Below are positions 10,801 through 20,600 of a DNA stretch of 64,000 bases, piece after piece (position 1 is the stretch's first letter; each line of letters starts with the position of its first letter). The DNA is taken from positions 124,001 through 188,000 of the forward strand of contig NZ_JADNRN010000003.1 of assembly GCF_015595035.1 (NCBI RefSeq), read 5' to 3'. A program made the position numbers and the translations under genes. The notes under the pieces are model-generated. The model made no database searches. It was not told where the DNA came from and saw only the letters and a list, made by a program, of their open reading frames with translations. The stretch comes from Marinibium conchae (GTDB lineage Bacteria > Pseudomonadota > Gammaproteobacteria > Enterobacterales > Alteromonadaceae).

Positions 10801-13800
10801 GAAGTGGGTGGTTAAAAATGACGGTGTTAGCGGAGTGGTCAACGCATCACCCTCTACTTTGCCGGCAACAAGCACGTTGCAAGGCTTTGAATTCGCTTTT
10901 GAGCGCTTTGCGGTCCGCGCACGAACTAACACTCTAGATCCCTACAATTGGGTCGACGGTAGTACTTTTTTATTCGGCGATGCAGGCGGCGAAGCTGGCC
11001 TTCGCATCAACTTTGATAACTTGGTGCTCGATTGCAGTGGGCAGTTAGGTCGCTCTCGCTTGAAAAACGAGCAGTGTGAGAACGGAAGCTGCTATTTAAG
11101 CAGTTGGCGTGCTGAGAGTGAGTTGATTGATATGAATTTCACCCGCAGCCCTCAACAGTGCGAGGCCACTGGTCAACGTATTTCGCTGGGCTTAGAAAGT
11201 CATTTCTTAGCCTTAGACAAACCCATATTTCTGTCCACTGAATGGTCGCCATCAGGTGAATTATTGAACTCGTCTGCCCGACCACTAGATGCTTACAAGC
11301 TAGATCAGCGCGGCGATTTACCAGGCTTTGCAATACAAATTGACGACGCCGAGCTGCTTCCTCCAGTTGACCTCACATCGCCAGAAGTCACTCGCTACGG
11401 TACGCTGAAAGTTAAAGCCTTAGTTGGCCTGCCATTTTGGAATGCCTTGGAAAGTGATGCTCGGCTCGCCAATACAACTGACTTTGGTTTACCCAGCGCT
11501 GAGCCTAGCTTAGTTGTGCCATCTGGCGCTTTAGATAACCTTAATCCATTGGCGCTCAACACTGAGTTATTAGCGAGCATAGGTGAGCAAAATGGCAGTC
11601 AGTTCCCGAGTTTTGACGCACGTTATGAATGGGGAAATACAGGCTTTGGCTTTCAACTTCCAGTTTACTATGCACCCACTGCGATAAATTCGGTGCCGAC
11701 TTTCTTAGGCGAAACACTAGAAAAAGACCTATTTGTTATGGAAGCAAATGCCGGCGTTAACTTTATAGAGCCAGTAAGAACCTCGCTAAGTTTTGGCGCT
11801 AGTGCCGATTTCGAAAAGCTCAGAGAAATTCGTTTTCAAGTTGAGTTGGGCAAAGGTGATGGCCTGAAAAAGGTAGATGATTTACTACTTAATGCTGGAA
11901 TTATCTCTGAACCTTTCTTAGAGCCCAATCTGAACCTAGTGAATAATCAGGTTGAACGCATTAACGAATTTGCCGGCAGAGGAATAGATGAGCTTTTAGA
12001 AAAAGCATTGATTGAAGCTATCGAACAAAGCGGCAATGCACTTGCTGAAGTGCTGCCAACTAACGAAGACCCTTTCGTTACCATATCTTCTAGCATGACG
12101 CGCCTACGCAGTGTACCTGACCAAGTGGTGAACTTACTCGACGAGCGAATATACAAGCCAATGGAAGATGCTATTGCAAAGGGCGCAGACGAGCTTAGAG
12201 CCCCACTTATTCAAGTCGTCACAGAAATTCAAGCACTTGAAGCAGAAGACCCGATGCCAGATTCCGTGTTCACGGCTTTAGATTCTGCTGAAAATGCCTT
12301 GCTGCAAATAGACAATCAAATTTCTAGTTCATTTAGCAAAATTGAATCAATCGAAGCGGAAGTACAGCAACGAATAGATGAAGCACAAAATATTGTGACA
12401 TCCTCACAAGATAGCGTAAGTGAAATTACGGGTATTTTGGAAAACGTAACAGAGATAGTCGCCGATCAGTGTAGCCAAAATGGCACCCTCGGCGCAGAAG
12501 TGAATGGATATCTAGACAGTGCTTTTGTGGGCATTAGTCACTTCCGTTCGTTCAACGAAGTGATGGAAAATGCGACAATTCTTGGTGTACTAGCAGAGCT
12601 AGCGGCAAGCGATCCTCAGGTTCAAGAGGGTATTTATAAAACACAAACTCTTATCCAAAGCACTGCCACCGACATTAATGCACGCTTAACCGAGGCTGAA
12701 GAAAGCATACGCACCACCGTTTGTAATGATGATCCAAGCAGGGTTTTGCAGGACGCAGTCGCCCTACTCAACGAGCTGTCTCAAAGCCTTTCAAACATTA
12801 ACACGCTGATTAGCGACATGAATCAAGTTGTTAGCAAGCTTGCTGAGTTTAGGGAGCAAGCAGAAGAGCGCGTCATAAAACCAATTTCTGCGATGAAACA
12901 AGTTGTCCTTGATTTGCGCGCCGAAATAAACGCCATTAATCAACAGCAAAGCGGTGGCGAGGAAATTCTCGACGTTATCAATGATATTCTTATCGCGGCA
13001 AGTGCGCCTTACGAGAACATAAGGATAGATTGCTTAGCCCCTTATAGCGGTAATGAAAACTGCCAAGACGTGGTATCAACGCTAGTAGAGCCTGCACAAT
13101 TCCTTATCGTAAGCGCAAGAAAAGTGGCTGTGGATACAATCAAGGCGCCATTTGAGCAACAACTTCCTTTTGCTTATTTAGATGCTGGAGAAATGCGTCA
13201 ATTGCTCGTAAGTCGCATCATGAATGCCCAACCCATTGCTGACCTTCGCGAGTTAATTAACACCCAGTTCGTAGAAATCACGCGGCAAGTACAGAATGTG
13301 GTATTAAGCTTTACCGACAAGATCAACGAAGCCGTGCAAACCGCCCTTCAGTCGGTTGAAAACAAAGCCAACGAAGCCTTGGCCGCGGCTACTGCGCCAA
13401 TCAAAGACATACCTCTCGTAAGTGCCTCTTTAGATGGCTTTGCCACCATAGCTGGGAATGAATTGGAGCGTGCCCATTTAGGAGCACAATGGACAATGCT
13501 GTCGTCGACAGAAGGAGAAGCTGGTAACACTTTTGGTGCGGCGCTGGACATAGTGAGCTGGGCAGCCAGTGGCAAAGCAGCCGTTTGTACAGGTAATGGC
13601 GGAGCTGATTTAGGAAGCAATCTTGATGTCACTATTTCAGCCCTTAATATTCCCGCTAACTTCGGTGAATCACGACTGAACATAGCCAAAGTCTATCTAG
13701 GCTTTACTCTCGAGGGACCAAAACCCATAGGCATAGCTGGCGGCATACGAGCAGAAGGACAAATTCAGTTCACTGAATTCCAAATCTACGACCCTGCTTT

Positions 13801-14371
13801 TGCTGCTGGCCTAGGTACTCGAGAAATCTACATAGGTGCAGCCGCTGGGGCCGTTTTCAGCGCAATCCAAGCTGAAGTTGCTTTTCTAGTGGGCAAAACA
13901 TGCAATCAAAGCATATTGCTCGACCTCGACCCCCAAGTTGCTCAATTCATTCCACTTCCAGAAAGCGGATTCACAGGAGCCTACGTTCGCGGTGCAGCTT
14001 CAATACCTGTTTATAGCAATGGTTGCCCACTTACGATAGGTGTTGCCGCTGAGGTCGGAGCATGGGTGTTGGCTGGGCCTCCGCTTACTGCAGGCGGCAT
14101 AGTCGGTGGCGGTGCCTACGGCAAAGTTGGCTGTGTAGGTGCCTTACGAGGACAAATAAGAGCTTTAGGACAAGTAAACACCGAAGGTGATATGACCTTC
14201 GTTGGAGAAGGCTTCGGTGTGGCTGGCCTTGGCTTATGCGAGCCTGCGTCGTGGACCTCTGTAGCTAGAAGTCGCGACGATACTTTTTGTGGAACAGGTG
14301 ACGCTACTTTCAGAGCTGGCTATATCAATGGTTGGTCGATTTTGGAGGTATCTCTCAGTGGAATTTATTAA
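7808..14371 (+). CDS. Giant outer-membrane lipoprotein, first gene of a four-gene exported-protein operon
   Basis: A protein of about 2187 residues, function unknown. I prefer the ATG at 7808 (GAAGGA at 7795-7800, 7-base gap) to the in-frame ATG at 7793. The lipobox LVLVFMAAC puts the lipid-modified Cys at about residue 54, unusually far in, after an extra hydrophobic IPIPVPVPIF stretch. A proline run follows, then a KGPF-type domain seen in other large lipoproteins. A Calx-beta domain lies at about 320-430, then about 900 residues of beta-rich sequence with paired Cys. Residues about 1380-1870 are long helical or coiled-coil segments, and the final 300 are glycine-rich beta. It is 25 bases upstream of the next exported protein gene. 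A surface adhesin or assembly role is inference only. Confidence 0.8.
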   Translation: MPNSMHKARRSMLMLIPIPVPVPIFAYWHSKHLGLKQSRSCLLLILVLVFMAACSKNDDNNNIDTPPPPPPPQTIVLSGNVEKGPFIELNLEVWTQNGEGEATFLSPTISGSSFELEAPIGAIVHFAASGRYQNELTGNETELQQPLMLISVADENMKNINVLTDLTARHVMGSSDTPSLQNLQNSRELVNAALGFDVAVDAAQLSLANVASETNLDDPNTKLLLLGAHLLELGKDEALGSEETDPGLGSYYNTLTAKLGTPNFNTPELFNLVNGLDPLYLLNELNTAQVISNIPILIDEGFPVVVCQLVCNWQINTNPTISISANSLYEADGATQLRLSRTGFDLPEVIVSLSTSGSSQSNIDYLAIRPSVTIPAGQRSVTFPVEVIIDTLAEQAETLQIDIVDAIDTSGNPITLANAFSRISIIDGAPATLNPSPLSASDFCIIEVGDVSDISPSDALASPLDAACETEALNAIFSSSTASVIRLGIGITQPTGSDAVACSSSCPDVLLDLALNYSDDDGRAQSVFLGKYRFPYGEIQSEDSSNSINNSVLVSLNEPEVLSAIVAAIGSEDTNFSITNPDSNSTEGPVEAPVGNLLVLPANIDFGDRTFAFSMPSLGDSSTCPQGSIAIVDDYAYSIVIGDVESAQELQGQACVSLASIAAQGSALVTSANIAVEEGLLAIELPNWHYSLFERLVTSSAALPSEILSTEANPILVWGPGLNGLINVYLGAEHLPYLYKISAISITENGFEIGYASIRLKTDAGYSNDDPRLGNAFSNLAAYSQANAGQLSLLNDGISDQIQFIANSSSSAYPLGELSSSAFSAAVSDGEIADSTASITYRMQQYDGCYQAQCDGAGNRQYLVTIPQASVSTSGIFGQGFIEQSDGLAWGQNLAWSAPTIADINSTLTLSLTAISPYDIENAVDLLQAHRNDSEFFTRGNDEFSLGNHFPSGLTFGPQYYSDVNGQPDTGIGASLSGELISFSTTQGQLDITASAATKWVVKNDGVSGVVNASPSTLPATSTLQGFEFAFERFAVRARTNTLDPYNWVDGSTFLFGDAGGEAGLRINFDNLVLDCSGQLGRSRLKNEQCENGSCYLSSWRAESELIDMNFTRSPQQCEATGQRISLGLESHFLALDKPIFLSTEWSPSGELLNSSARPLDAYKLDQRGDLPGFAIQIDDAELLPPVDLTSPEVTRYGTLKVKALVGLPFWNALESDARLANTTDFGLPSAEPSLVVPSGALDNLNPLALNTELLASIGEQNGSQFPSFDARYEWGNTGFGFQLPVYYAPTAINSVPTFLGETLEKDLFVMEANAGVNFIEPVRTSLSFGASADFEKLREIRFQVELGKGDGLKKVDDLLLNAGIISEPFLEPNLNLVNNQVERINEFAGRGIDELLEKALIEAIEQSGNALAEVLPTNEDPFVTISSSMTRLRSVPDQVVNLLDERIYKPMEDAIAKGADELRAPLIQVVTEIQALEAEDPMPDSVFTALDSAENALLQIDNQISSSFSKIESIEAEVQQRIDEAQNIVTSSQDSVSEITGILENVTEIVADQCSQNGTLGAEVNGYLDSAFVGISHFRSFNEVMENATILGVLAELAASDPQVQEGIYKTQTLIQSTATDINARLTEAEESIRTTVCNDDPSRVLQDAVALLNELSQSLSNINTLISDMNQVVSKLAEFREQAEERVIKPISAMKQVVLDLRAEINAINQQQSGGEEILDVINDILIAASAPYENIRIDCLAPYSGNENCQDVVSTLVEPAQFLIVSARKVAVDTIKAPFEQQLPFAYLDAGEMRQLLVSRIMNAQPIADLRELINTQFVEITRQVQNVVLSFTDKINEAVQTALQSVENKANEALAAATAPIKDIPLVSASLDGFATIAGNELERAHLGAQWTMLSSTEGEAGNTFGAALDIVSWAASGKAAVCTGNGGADLGSNLDVTISALNIPANFGESRLNIAKVYLGFTLEGPKPIGIAGGIRAEGQIQFTEFQIYDPAFAAGLGTREIYIGAAAGAVFSAIQAEVAFLVGKTCNQSILLDLDPQVAQFIPLPESGFTGAYVRGAASIPVYSNGCPLTIGVAAEVGAWVLAGPPLTAGGIVGGGAYGKVGCVGALRGQIRALGQVNTEGDMTFVGEGFGVAGLGLCEPASWTSVARSRDDTFCGTGDATFRAGYINGWSILEVSLSGIY
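7873..7892 (+). promoter_or_regulatory. Perfect hairpin inside the start region of the giant lipoprotein gene
   Basis: GCCAATAT-TCGC-ATATTGGC is an 8-bp perfect stem with a 4-base loop, about 65 bases after the preferred start codon. It could affect translation of the leader, or it may simply reflect coding constraint. Confidence 0.4.
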
Positions 14372-14396
14372 TACAAACAGATTAGGAAGATCGAAA

Positions 14397-17300
14397 ATGA
14401 TGTTACGAACAGTCTTAACAACAGTGATGATGGGAAGTATTATCGCTTTGGCCTTCCCTTCGATGGCTGAGGGGCAATTCTATTTAATTGCAAAACAAGC
14501 ACAGGAAGCCTCATTAGCATCAGCAGATTCCCCGAACAAAGTCTACCTAAGCTGGGGCTTAATAGAAGGTGAGCTTCCTGACGAAATCGTCGCCTTTCGC
14601 CTATACAGGAACAACACGCTTATCGGCGAATTCCCTAACGGACAAACCCTTAGTGCTTCCGAAATTGAATCGCTCTACCAAGGTCCTTATCAGCAAAGAA
14701 GACTATTAGAGCGGGTCAGCGCACTAAAAAAAGAGGCTATGAGCAGCGACAATGACATCCCAGATTTCCCAACCAGCCAATACGCCAACGCTATCTATGA
14801 GCGTTTAAATTCAGGCGATAGCTTTTGGGCATCGATGGCGGCTCGCCAAGACTTTAATATCGCGGTAGCACGAAATCTAGCAAGCTATGATAATCCCGGC
14901 AGCGGCATTTTTTCATACGAGTTAAAAGCCGTAAACAGCAGCAATATTGAAGTAAGAGTCGGCTTGGCCGAGCTGGATACCTCACAAGTTTCGAATGTCT
15001 TAGCTAATCAAAATTTTAGTCAGATACTGCAAGCACAATGTGATAATCCAGATTTTCGCGATCATTACACTGTTGCATTAAATTGGGATGGTCCTGCAAG
15101 TGCAAGCCAAGCAGATAGCCTTGCTCACCGCCTTTTCGTATCGGGCTATGATTTGTATCGAGGAAGCGAAAACCTCCCAGATGCCAATGCAATCCCAGCA
15201 AGCCGTGACCTAGCTAGCGAGGCCATTAACGCCGATTATAACGCTGAAGGAGATATTCAGTTTGCCGGTTTGGAGCGAGTAAACGACGTATTAATATTAA
15301 CCCAGCCCGACGGTAGCCCAACCCCTGAGTGGCTTGAAACGAGAGACACGCTTCTTGCAGCCGGTATGAAGCCTGGCGACTCCCGAGCCTATTACTTAGT
15401 TGCACGAGATTTCACCGGGCAATTCGGCCCAACAATGTCAACCACAGTGACCGTGCCCGATATGGCCCGACCGCCTGCGCCTTGGGGGGTAGAAGCTTGG
15501 TTGAGCGAAAGCGAACAGCAGGTTGAGCTTAACTTTCCGGCCATCACATCGGGCAGTTATTTAAATGCATTTTCTGCTGGGAAAAGACTCTGTGTAAGCA
15601 GCGACTTGGACGACTCCGGCCGTTTTGTAGAGTTTGTTCCCGAAGGTGAAGATTGCGCCACTCATCCTAGCTTTAGAGTAAATACAGAAGTCCAGAGTTA
15701 TCTGGTATATCGTTTTGACAATAGCGATTTAGCAAATGCATTTTCAGACAGTGACGGCGACGGCTTTGCAGACGCACTCGAACGTCAACAAGGTTTACAA
15801 TGTGTCAAAGCTGCCAATGATGGAGGCACTCTCGTAGCGCGCATAGAGCAAAGTGTGAATCCTAACGAGGAAGATATTCAATTCATTGATACAACACCGG
15901 CACAAAACGCCGGTCAGGTTTACTGGTATCGCATAGCAGCATTGAGTAAAGGCGGTAACTTGAGCCTTCTTAGTGAACCCGTTCGCGTGAACTTTCCAAA
16001 CAGAAGCTTACCGGCGAAACCGATTGTTCGCCAAAGCCACCCAACATCACAAATTTGTGGTTGTGAGGCCTCTTACTCGGACCCTAATCGAGGCTTTTCA
16101 ATGAGCGCTACTGCGCCTTTAACAGCCAGTGCTTTGAATGTAGGTTGTGCAGACAATCTCAGGCGCTGGAAACTCACTGACTTCGAAGATGAAAAGAACA
16201 ATGCCTGTGCCGCCTATTCTACGGTATGTGGATCTCAAAATCCGACAGTTAGCTTGAATATTCCAGACCCGTCAAACCTGTCACAATCACTCAGCTGCGA
16301 GGTTAACCCGCCAGATGACGGCAATGCTTTTTGCAGCTCGGGCAAAACACAAATTAACCCCACTTTTTGTGACCAAGCGACTGAGAGTAATGGCGGCTTC
16401 GTAAATAGCCCATTAACAACAGAAGTATCGAGCCCCGAACCAGACACCTGCGTAAGTGTATTTCAGCGCATTAATGGTCAATACACGCGCATCGACAGTA
16501 ACTGTGGTGACGATAGACAAGCCGTTACGGTGATTACAGAAAAAGGCGACTTTTGTGGCTATGCTGTCACCCAAGATAGCAATAACAATGTGTCGGCAAT
16601 TACCTCAATACCCTGCTCTCAGGTTAGCGACCCCGAGCAAGGTAAACCACTGCCCGTGCGCCCAGAAAGTTTACTGTTAGGGAGCGAAGAAGCCACTGTC
16701 AAATGGCGAGCACCAAGGCAACCTCAGATCATTAACGAGGTTGAATTAACACGCATTCAACCGGCGGGTGCCACGCCCATTCGTGTATCACTAACCCCCA
16801 GTTTTGATAACAATAATGGTCAAGAGCAAGTGTCGATTCAAATTCCCGAAAGGAGCGCTACTTTTGAGCAGTGGTGCTCGCGCATTCGCACTTTGTCAGC
16901 CTCTTTCGATAGTGCATCTCCCATGGTATCTGAATGGAGCACGCCGATGTGTACAACGCGCTCTGATAACGCACCGCCGCAATGGTTACCTTGGCCTGAG
17001 TCAGAACCGGTGCCACAAGATAGTGATCTGAGCGTGATAAATAATAAAGTGGCTGCTTCTTACGGTAGTAGCCCCTTGTCACAAGGTCTGCATATTCCTT
17101 TATTCACCACTGAGCTTTCTACTGAGTGCGAATATACTGCCAACCTCGTCGGCAATAATTTACAAGCTCCGGTTGATCAAGCAACTTGGCTTTACATAGC
17201 GTGTCAACAGCGCGATGCCGCGCCAATAAGAAGTGAACTAAGCAGTAATATTAACTTTATGGTTTATCGACAAGCTCGACGTCCAGATGGTGAAGTTTCG

Positions 17301-17645
17301 CGCTTGGTTCCCGTATCGCCTCTCATCAACCAAGCGCATTGGTCACGCTTTGAGCGCAATGATAAGTCAGGGACGATCCCATGGGTATATTTAAACGACC
17401 CTTACATTTGGGCCTATTCTAATTTCGCCGTTGTCGATGGTTTTCCTACCGAAACAACCTTTGCCTTTGTCGACCGCAATGGCTTAGTGAATGGTTGGGA
17501 CTATCGATATCAAATTGTCTATTTTGGCCAGCAACAGTCTCTTAGCTCTTATAGAACAAGTGACTGGGTTACTTACCAGAATGATGAAGAAAATAAAGCC
17601 AGCGCTGCTTTGTTAAACGTCATTTTACAAGGGGAGAAGGAATGA
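14397..17645 (+). CDS. Large secreted protein with FnIII-like and calcium-binding motifs, second gene of operon
   Basis: About 1082 residues, function unknown. The ATG at 14397 has AGGAAG at 14384-14389 and starts a clear signal peptide (MMLRTVLTT..., cleavage near AFPSMA-EG). A longer open frame from 14289 overlaps the previous gene and lacks these signals. KVYLSWG near the N-terminus and later segments resemble fibronectin type III modules. A single DSDGDG calcium-binding, thrombospondin type 3-like motif lies near residue 450. A Cys-rich stretch at about 550-730 suggests disulphides. The stop overlaps the next start by 4 bases, so the two are probably translationally coupled. Confidence 0.8.
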   Translation: MMLRTVLTTVMMGSIIALAFPSMAEGQFYLIAKQAQEASLASADSPNKVYLSWGLIEGELPDEIVAFRLYRNNTLIGEFPNGQTLSASEIESLYQGPYQQRRLLERVSALKKEAMSSDNDIPDFPTSQYANAIYERLNSGDSFWASMAARQDFNIAVARNLASYDNPGSGIFSYELKAVNSSNIEVRVGLAELDTSQVSNVLANQNFSQILQAQCDNPDFRDHYTVALNWDGPASASQADSLAHRLFVSGYDLYRGSENLPDANAIPASRDLASEAINADYNAEGDIQFAGLERVNDVLILTQPDGSPTPEWLETRDTLLAAGMKPGDSRAYYLVARDFTGQFGPTMSTTVTVPDMARPPAPWGVEAWLSESEQQVELNFPAITSGSYLNAFSAGKRLCVSSDLDDSGRFVEFVPEGEDCATHPSFRVNTEVQSYLVYRFDNSDLANAFSDSDGDGFADALERQQGLQCVKAANDGGTLVARIEQSVNPNEEDIQFIDTTPAQNAGQVYWYRIAALSKGGNLSLLSEPVRVNFPNRSLPAKPIVRQSHPTSQICGCEASYSDPNRGFSMSATAPLTASALNVGCADNLRRWKLTDFEDEKNNACAAYSTVCGSQNPTVSLNIPDPSNLSQSLSCEVNPPDDGNAFCSSGKTQINPTFCDQATESNGGFVNSPLTTEVSSPEPDTCVSVFQRINGQYTRIDSNCGDDRQAVTVITEKGDFCGYAVTQDSNNNVSAITSIPCSQVSDPEQGKPLPVRPESLLLGSEEATVKWRAPRQPQIINEVELTRIQPAGATPIRVSLTPSFDNNNGQEQVSIQIPERSATFEQWCSRIRTLSASFDSASPMVSEWSTPMCTTRSDNAPPQWLPWPESEPVPQDSDLSVINNKVAASYGSSPLSQGLHIPLFTTELSTECEYTANLVGNNLQAPVDQATWLYIACQQRDAAPIRSELSSNINFMVYRQARRPDGEVSRLVPVSPLINQAHWSRFERNDKSGTIPWVYLNDPYIWAYSNFAVVDGFPTETTFAFVDRNGLVNGWDYRYQIVYFGQQQSLSSYRTSDWVTYQNDEENKASAALLNVILQGEKE

Positions 17646-20600
17646 TGAATTTAGCACGAACTATCATTATTCTCGTTGCTTGGTGCCTTATGGTTTCACC
17701 TAGCAAAGTTAGTGCAGACAGTTTATTCGGTGGCCAATTTGCCAGTTATTGGCTAATCGATGAGGACACCGGGCAAATTACCAGTTTTAGTTCTGGCGCT
17801 TGGATAAACGCTTACACTTCCTCTGTTTATATTCCTGAAGCCAATCAACAAGTATTGGTGAACAATTTATCCGATAGCTCAGTTCCGATGAGTCCCGCAC
17901 AAGCTGCTATTTCAATTATTGGGATCACTGGTGCCGACAAAGTTCAGGGGGAGCTTGGAAGCCTTGGTATTGTAATAAGCCCCGCAGCCGGCACCTATGA
18001 AAATACCATTCAAGTTACTGTTGAAACAAAAACCGTAAGCTCTGCAGACACGCTGCGTTATCGCATCAACAATGGGCAGTGGATAGAAATCGACCTCAAC
18101 GCAGAACTGAGTGCTCAGATTCTACTGATAGAAAACGACAACTATATAATTGAAGCACAGCTAATCAATGCAGGGCAGATCCTTGAGGCTAATTCAGCAA
18201 ATTATGTCATTAATTATTTGGGTAGCGAAGGTAAGCGAAGAGACAGTGATCAGGATGGTTTGCCTGATTTACTGGAGGCAGAATTAGGACTAAACCCCTT
18301 ACTCAATGACTCAGATTTCGACGCCGACGAAGACGGCTGGAGTAATGTCGATACTTGGATACGCTGTGGTGTTGCCGTTGCCAACGAAGATGGCTCGGTG
18401 CCATGTTCTGCTATGGAAGATAGTGATGGTGACGGTTGGACAAATTTTGATGAACTCATTCGTGGCACCCGTTTTAACGATCCAGAAATCAATTTAAATG
18501 GAATTGAAGCCGACAGTATTGCCTACTTTGAAGAACAGCAACGCTATCGAGATTTTCCAACGGCACGTCGTTTGTACGAAGTAGAATATATTGTTGATGG
18601 CACTCCCCTCGACCTTCGGATGACTGCTTTGCAGGCTAGCACTGCCTCAGGGGAGTTTGTGTATAGTAGTGGCGCACTCCTATCAAACCGCGAGTTACTC
18701 GATGCTGGCCTCAGTGAAAGTGATCTGGTGCCGCGTTTATTACAAGATGATGCCTCACGAGCGTTGATCAACCAAACGATGCCATTGCTGCGCTTGCCTG
18801 CCGGCGAAGGTATATTCATTCGTGCAAGTTCAGCAAGCACCGATGTGGCCACTTTTCCCGAGCGCCTAGCGTACATCACACCGATAGAAGATATTCAATG
18901 GCAAGACTATGCAGCGGTAGCGGGTGAATGGAATAGTATTGCTGACTATCGGGCTGGATTATTATTATGGTTAGAAGCAGAGCTGACCGTTAGCATAGAA
19001 GAGGATCTCGACGCCACTGAGAGTGTCAGTATGTTGATGTTTGAGCAGGCACTTCGAGAGCAAGCCTCGCTGTTAAATGAAAGCTCTAAGCTTGAATTAG
19101 GCACTGCTACTCAAGCGCAACAATGGTTACTCCCGTGGTTAACCCAACTTAGTCAGCGCTTTGAAGGTACCACAATAAGCACTTTGTTAACGCGTTTACA
19201 GGCTGCCACTCAAGGCGCGCTTAGTGCAGATGCGTCAAACTTTTCAATCTGGACAGATGAATGGTCTAGTCGCTATAGAAGCGAATACTCGCTAAGCGAC
19301 TGGCTAAGCATAAAAATGAGAAGTGCTTCAGCGGATGCGCTACGTGACTCTTTGCCAGCTTGCTTCATAAGTGATGAAGAGCTTGCTGCTTTGCAAGAGG
19401 ATGAGACGGCATTTGACGAATTCTTAGCACGGTGCCCAGAATATTATACGAGCACTGATGTATTGAATGCACGGCAAAATGATGCTCAAACTCGCATGCG
19501 TTTAAGACTCGCTCTATTGCCCGATGGCCTCAACGCTTTGTTGGCAGACGCGAGTATAGGCAACTTAAACGACGATAGCGACCAAGATAGCTTAAGCAAT
19601 TATGACGAACTCTATAATTATGCCCTACTAAAAATGCCGCTGCCTTGGCTTAGCGATACTGATGATGATGGTACTATCGACGGTGATGATTCATGTCCAA
19701 ACGATCCAACTGATGCTTGCGCTCTGCTACCTCGTCAACAAGTTATCAGTTTGGATGAAGCTGGTCCTATTGATATACAAAGGCTAAATTCAGACACAAC
19801 AACGCTGGTAGCATTGCGTCTTCAACGTCCTGCTGATAGCGATATTTGCGTAAGTTATAGTCTTGAAAGCAGCTCTGGCTTGCCTGAGATAAGTGAAGAA
19901 GGAGAAGTTTGCTTTAAAACGGGGCAGCAAGTCATTTTACTACCCATACTTTTACCTGCGAGTGAAAACTCGGAAGCAGCCAGTCTGGTGTTAACACTTG
20001 TTGAAAGTCGTGACGCAATCATTAACGCTCAGCCACTACAAATAAACTTCAGAGCCCTTGAACAAGTCGACGTTCCTGAAGCCATTATTCTCAGCAGCGC
20101 AACACAAGTAAATGAGCGGGCTATTGTTATCTTAGATGGCAGCAGTAGCTCCGCGGCCAACGGCTCATCACTGAGTTTTCAGTGGTCACAAATAAGTGGG
20201 ATCGCAGTTTCAATCCCGACGCCGATGAACAGTGCCATCAGCCTCACATTGCCAGAAGTGATTACAACAAGCGAGCTTGTGTTTCAACTAAGCGTTAGCG
20301 ACAACACTGGGCAAAGTGCGAGTAGCCAAATCACTATCAGCATATTGCCTGTAGAAGATGCACCACGCCAAGTAACAGTTCCTCGCTTCGTAATAAATGG
20401 CTTAAATGAAACAAGAGTGCCGTTTAGCGACTTCCTAGTTGCTTTAGAAGAGCCCGATGGCGATCCAATCAATATCGGAAGCTTTGTATCGTTACCCAAT
20501 AGTGTTACTGCGACCCGCTCGGCAAATGAGTACAGCTTTAGGGCGCAGGCAGGTGGAAGCGTGACTGAATTAGCGCAGCGACGCTCTCGGTCATTGCGCC

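Noticed and set aside
14289-14396. An upstream start for the second giant protein gene
   Set aside because: It would overlap the preceding coding region and hide the signal peptide; the ATG at 14397 has a good ribosome-binding site.
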